This document shows, in pieces, positions 13,007 to 13,067 of a DNA stretch of 13,067 nucleotides. The stretch comes from PXAH01 sp964605645. GTDB taxonomy: Bacteria > Omnitrophota > Gorgyraeia > Duberdicusellales > 4484-171. The number at the start of each line of letters is the position of its first letter. Within the stretch, counting starts at the first letter, position 1. Where the stretch lies: contig CAZSDJ010000040.1 in assembly GCA_964605645.1 (NCBI GenBank), forward strand, positions 1 to 13,067, written 5' to 3'. Under the pieces are notes generated by a model. That model did no database searches. It saw only the letters and a program-made list of their open reading frames with translations, and was not told where the DNA came from. The translations under genes and the position numbers were made by a program.

Positions 13007-13067
13007 CTTATTCCTCCTCGTATAATAAGTTAATATTCGTTCTTTATATTTAAGAGAGATCCTTGTA

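Overview
The window reads as chromosomal DNA of an AT-rich, diderm (Gram-negative type) anaerobic bacterium. A signal-peptide-bearing beta-barrel porin shows that an outer membrane is present. FeoB, inserted-ferredoxin ATPases, a NifX/Orange-protein relative and oxygen-sensitive radical SAM and Fe-S proteins point to anaerobic life. Standard stop codons work throughout. Low GC, palindromic repeats between genes and palindromes inside genes resemble genomes of uncultivated candidate phyla (Omnitrophica-like), but no marker gene here fixes the phylum. All genes except the first lie on the minus strand.

Layout from left to right: (1) 1-196, non-coding left edge with small hairpins. (2) 197-1051 (+), SplB-like radical SAM protein, convergent with the next operon. 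(3) 1052-6058 (-), a five-gene iron operon transcribed as porin, FMN-binding periplasmic protein, FeoB, DtxR-FeoA fusion, OsmC-like protein, with gaps of 14-44 nt. (4) 6120-6578 (-), fur, with a consensus sigma70-type promoter. A nearly identical 23-bp operator lies in front of both fur and the porin, so Fur probably controls itself and the whole iron operon. (5) 6655-7392 (-), methionine aminopeptidase, followed upstream by a long hairpin repeat. (6) 7568-8890 (-), NAD(P)HX epimerase and an unrecognised six-helix membrane protein with an internal His/Asp duplication. (7) 8973-9086, a multi-hairpin intergenic repeat, then a 24-bp perfect palindrome at the end of a metallo-beta-lactamase-fold gene (9135-9845). 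(8) 9926-13006 (-), a tightly packed operon: NifX/Orange-protein-like protein, two MinD-family ATPases with inserted ferredoxin domains, and a DUF89/ARMT1-like protein.

The iron operon suggests a full import route: iron enters through the porin, a covalently flavinylated periplasmic protein may reduce it or pass on electrons, FeoB takes Fe(II) into the cytoplasm, and a cytoplasmic protein with a DtxR-type iron site, a cysteine cluster and a FeoA domain may gate FeoB or sense iron. The right-hand operon resembles the Orange-protein (ORP) gene set of Desulfovibrio, used there for a metal-sulfur cluster protein and MinD-type ATPases. The most unusual feature is a pair of related palindromic DNA elements inserted in the same reading frame, but at different sites, in the two neighbouring ATPase genes. 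Both leave an open frame and both encode the peptide SGETSPP.
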